Program-made: the position numbers and the translations under genes
The notes under the pieces: generated by a model
Told to the model about the DNA's origin: nothing
What the model saw: only the letters and a program-made list of their open reading frames with translations
Databases searched by the model: none
NCBI GenBank assembly: GCA_002440805.1
Contig: DJVD01000205.1
Coordinates: forward strand, 22,261 to 45,194
Reading direction: 5' to 3'
DNA: 22,934 nt
Source of the DNA: Chloroflexi bacterium UBA6265
GTDB taxonomy: Bacteria; Chloroflexota; Chloroflexia; Thermomicrobiales; UBA6265
Part shown: one piece after another, positions 20,309-22,934 of the stretch
Numbering within the stretch: position 1 is the first letter of the stretch
How the letters are laid out: each line of letters opens with the position of its first letter

Positions 20309-21871
20309 TTGCGCCACGTTCTGATGCTTGTTTTCGCGCTGGTGTTGGTGAGTTCGCCCCTGGTTCCAAACACCCAAATCGCCACACCCGTCTCGCAGTA
20401 CGATGCCGCGGAACTCGTCGCGATCAAGCCCGAATTGCGCGACGAGGTGGCGGCGGCGTTGCCATTTGGCATGACTGAATACCAAATCCACCTCACCTAT
20501 TCGAAGACCGATGCCAGTGCCGGTTTTGATATGAACGGCAATGTTCGCGCCCGCATTACCAATACCACCACCGATCCGCTGATCGAACTGCCGTTTCGTC
20601 TCTACGCCAACACCCCCGAGCAACCGGAAGCCATGAGGATCCAGTCGCTGCGGGTGGACGATGCCGACAGCAATTGGACGCTCTCGGTGGATAACAGCGT
20701 GGCCATGGTTCCCCTCTCGCAGGGCCTGGAACCGGGTGAGCAGGTAACCGTAGAAATCGAATTCGCGTTCACGGTGCCGGTTGATGACCAATCGCGCTAT
20801 GGCATTTTCAATCACTCCTCCACCAACGACACCACCGTGATGGCGCACTGGTATCCGGTATTGGCCGGACGCGATCCAGTTACCGGCTGGATGTTGAAGC
20901 CGGTGAGCAAGTTCGGCGATCCGGTGTTTACCGATGCCGGCATGTATGACGTCACCATCCTCTCCCCCGGCGAAACCACCTTCATCACCAGCGGTGTGGA
21001 AACGAACCGCGTGCTGCATGCTGATGGCTGGGTGGAGATTACCTATAACGCCAAGCCAAGCCGCGACTTCGTGATCGTCGAATCCGGCAACCTGGAACCG
21101 GTGATGGCAGAGCACGAGGGCACCGCCATCACATCGTGGCACATGCCGAACCACCAGCCTGCCGGCGAGGCCGTAGCCGGGTGGACGGCCGATTCGCTTT
21201 CCGTGTTCAATCCGCTGTTGGGCGAGTATCCGTGGGTGCAACTGCAGGTGGTGGAGGCCAATGTCTACGGTGCTGCCGCGGTGGAACTGCCACAAATGTT
21301 CATCATGGGTAGTTCGTTTTACGGCACTTCCAACCTCGATGAACTGCCGGGCTTCTTCGAGTTCACGGTTGCCCACGAAGCGGTCCATATGTGGTTTTAC
21401 AGCCTGGTGGGCAACAACCAGTACGACGATGCGTTTATCGATGAGGGGCTCACCAACTACCTCAGTGGCGATGTCTACTTCCGCCAGCTTCACGGCAACA
21501 GTGTCGGCAACATCGCGCACCAGCAATTCCTGTATGCACCGTTCCTGCGCATGATTGATGCGAATACCGATGTGATTGTCGATTTTCCCACCGATGATTT
21601 CCCCAATGGTGGCAGCTATTCGTCGGCCGTGTACACCAAGGCGCCGCTGGGATTCCACGCCATCCACCAGGCGATGGGTGATGATGCCTTCTTCGCTGGC
21701 CTCCGCGATTACGTTGAAGCATTCCGTTTCCGCGTCGCCACGCCAGCGAACCTCGAGGCGGCGTTGCAGGCACACGCCGAGACGGATATTCGCGACATTT
21801 GGTCGCACTGGTTCGAACGCCGCGAAGGCGGGCTCGATATTCGGGGAGCACAATCCGTATGCATCGCCTGA
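20309..21871 (+). CDS. Secreted M1-family-like metallopeptidase
   Basis: A 520-residue protein starting at TTG 20309, placed by the SD GGGAGGA 5 nt upstream; the open frame extends back to 20060 into the JAMM gene but without a start signal. A hydrophobic signal peptide or anchor spans about residues 4-16. A beta-rich N-terminal domain precedes the gluzincin catalytic domain. The zinc site is HEAVH (356-360) and Glu379 in DAFIDEGLTNY, with the M1 spacing of 18 residues. A likely catalytic Tyr lies in VYTKAPLGF. The exopeptidase G-x-M-E-N motif appears replaced by AAAVELP, so aminopeptidase activity is uncertain. It likely acts outside the membrane on peptides or proteins. Its last 13 nt overlap the next gene. 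Confidence 0.88.
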   Translation: MRHVLMLVFALVLVSSPLVPNTQIATPVSQYDAAELVAIKPELRDEVAAALPFGMTEYQIHLTYSKTDASAGFDMNGNVRARITNTTTDPLIELPFRLYANTPEQPEAMRIQSLRVDDADSNWTLSVDNSVAMVPLSQGLEPGEQVTVEIEFAFTVPVDDQSRYGIFNHSSTNDTTVMAHWYPVLAGRDPVTGWMLKPVSKFGDPVFTDAGMYDVTILSPGETTFITSGVETNRVLHADGWVEITYNAKPSRDFVIVESGNLEPVMAEHEGTAITSWHMPNHQPAGEAVAGWTADSLSVFNPLLGEYPWVQLQVVEANVYGAAAVELPQMFIMGSSFYGTSNLDELPGFFEFTVAHEAVHMWFYSLVGNNQYDDAFIDEGLTNYLSGDVYFRQLHGNSVGNIAHQQFLYAPFLRMIDANTDVIVDFPTDDFPNGGSYSSAVYTKAPLGFHAIHQAMGDDAFFAGLRDYVEAFRFRVATPANLEAALQAHAETDIRDIWSHWFERREGGLDIRGAQSVCIA

Positions 21872-22934
21872 CCTCGCTCGGCAAAAGTCTCACATTCCAG
21901 GTCCTGCTGATTGCCGTGTTCAGCCGCCTCGCGCTGATGACGATGAATTGGTTCTCGTTCAAGATTTTCCGTGTCTTCGAGCGCGGCTATCCGAAGCTGT
22001 TCGATGAACTCATTCCGGGCGATCACCCGCTGGCAGGTTGGAGCCGGTGGGATGCCGCCTGGTACGCGCTGGTGGCATTCGATGGCTATGTCGGGCCGAG
22101 TGGCGAACCGGTGCAAACCCGAGGATTCTTCCCGCTCTATCCCATGCTGACCCGGATGCTGTCGTGGCTGCAACCCGGCGAAGTCACCCGCGCCGATATG
22201 GCCATTTGGGGCGTGGTCGCCGCCAATCTCTGCTTCCTGGCAATGGTGGTGGTGCTGGCAAAGGTAATCGCGATCCATCATGGCGATGACGTGGCGCTCA
22301 CAGCCACCACGCTGCTGATGGTTTCGCCAATGGCCTTTTTCCTCAATGCCGGCTACAGCGAGAGCCTCTTCATGCTGTGCGCAGTGGCGGCGTTTTGGTT
22401 CGCCTACAAACAGCGATGGATCCCGGCGAGCCTCGCGATTGCGCTGGCATCGTCCACCCGGCTGTTCGGGCTGGCGCTGATTCCCTGCATCATGCTGATC
22501 GCCTGGCGGCAACGGGCGCAGATTCGCGACCTGGTGATCATCCCGGTGGTCGGCGCGCTGGGCACAATCGCCTACGCACTGTGGACCTGGTGGAAGTACG
22601 ATGACCTGCTCGCCTACTGGCACGCCCAAAGCACGTTCTGGGGGGATTGGGATGACCGCGTTGGCAACTACTTCGATGTCATCAGTGCTAATCCGATGAA
22701 CATGGTGCGCTCGCCGGAAAATTTCGTGATCGTGATGAACCTCGGTCTGGCAGCAACTGCGCTGGCATCGCTGCCGTGGGTCTGGAAGCGGGTTGAGCCG
22801 GGGATGGCGCTGTTTACCGGCATCATTGTGGTGTTCCATACGGTCTATACGTGGCACTCGCTGGGACGATACCTGCTGGCCGGCATCGGTGTGTACATCG
22901 TGTTGGGAATCCTGCTGAGCAAGCCGGGCTGGAA
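21859..22934 (+). CDS. GT-C mannosyltransferase-like membrane protein (PIG-V type), partial
   Basis: The frame from ATG 21859 stays open to the right edge, giving 358 residues of a protein cut off at its C-terminus; it is too long to be listed as a complete gene. GGGGAG lies about 10 nt upstream. It has many membrane helices. The first long loop contains SRWDAAWYALVAFDGYVG (around 58-75), matching the WDxxxY pattern and acidic residue of GT-C glycosyltransferases. FFPLYPM follows, then NAGYSESLFMLCAVAAFWFA and ASSTRLFGLALIP, which together are typical of the PIG-V/GPI-mannosyltransferase-II family in bacteria. Such enzymes use a polyprenyl-phosphate sugar donor on the outer face of the membrane. 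The acceptor here is unknown. The gene overlaps the peptidase stop by 13 nt. Confidence 0.88.
   Translation, partial: MHRLTSLGKSLTFQVLLIAVFSRLALMTMNWFSFKIFRVFERGYPKLFDELIPGDHPLAGWSRWDAAWYALVAFDGYVGPSGEPVQTRGFFPLYPMLTRMLSWLQPGEVTRADMAIWGVVAANLCFLAMVVVLAKVIAIHHGDDVALTATTLLMVSPMAFFLNAGYSESLFMLCAVAAFWFAYKQRWIPASLAIALASSTRLFGLALIPCIMLIAWRQRAQIRDLVIIPVVGALGTIAYALWTWWKYDDLLAYWHAQSTFWGDWDDRVGNYFDVISANPMNMVRSPENFVIVMNLGLAATALASLPWVWKRVEPGMALFTGIIVVFHTVYTWHSLGRYLLAGIGVYIVLGILLSKPGW

Noticed and set aside
20120..21853. 577-codon open frame on the minus strand opposite the M1-like peptidase
   Set aside because: Antisense to a gene with an intact HExxH-x18-E site; its composition is that of a shadow frame.

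Overview
The window looks like chromosomal DNA from a GC-rich, free-living bacterium, most likely a member of the Chloroflexota (Thermomicrobia-like). This is inference from the gene set: a Rex redox repressor, a fused AccD/AccA-type protein, twin-arginine-type signal sequences, DinB-like paralogues, and frequent TTG and GTG starts behind good Shine-Dalgarno (SD) sequences. No sequence search was possible. Genes are tightly packed, several adjacent pairs overlap by 4 nt, and no stretch over 300 bases lacks a gene. I see no rRNA, tRNA, CRISPR array, insertion sequence or prophage.

Layout, left to right. 1-785 (minus): a metal-efflux cassette with an ArsR/SmtB-family repressor, its dyad operator, and the N-terminus of a P-type ATPase that runs off the left edge. 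786-7627 (minus): gamma-glutamyltransferase, pterin-4a-carbinolamine dehydratase, then a peptide/oligopeptide-type ABC importer (binding protein and two permeases, no ATPase genes) followed by an exported protein of unknown function. 7776-10675 (plus): a fused AccD/AccA-like carboxyltransferase with eroded catalytic motifs, overlapping homoserine dehydrogenase. 10672-13649 (minus): infA, a flippase-like membrane protein, undecaprenyl-diphosphatase uppP, and an AlkD-like DNA glycosylase. 13866-17089 (plus): a small membrane protein, a GNAT acetyltransferase, an M3-family oligopeptidase and a VC0807-like membrane protein. 17172-20192 (minus): a JAMM metalloprotease, two DinB-fold proteins and a SnoaL-like protein, ended by an intrinsic terminator, then rex behind its own near-consensus Rex operator. 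20309-22934 (plus): a secreted M1-type metallopeptidase overlapping a GT-C (PIG-V-like) mannosyltransferase cut off by the right edge.

Several genes point to peptide use: the ABC importer, gamma-glutamyltransferase, the M3 oligopeptidase and the M1-type peptidase. The best-supported regulatory sites are the Rex operator upstream of rex and the ArsR-type operator upstream of arsR. The most unusual points are the carboxyltransferase that lacks the usual oxyanion-hole glycines in both halves, the IF-1 with an N-terminal extension of about 31 residues, the JAMM/DinB/DinB/SnoaL cluster, and the importer without ATPases. I found no clear evidence of a wholly new multi-gene system; these are leads.
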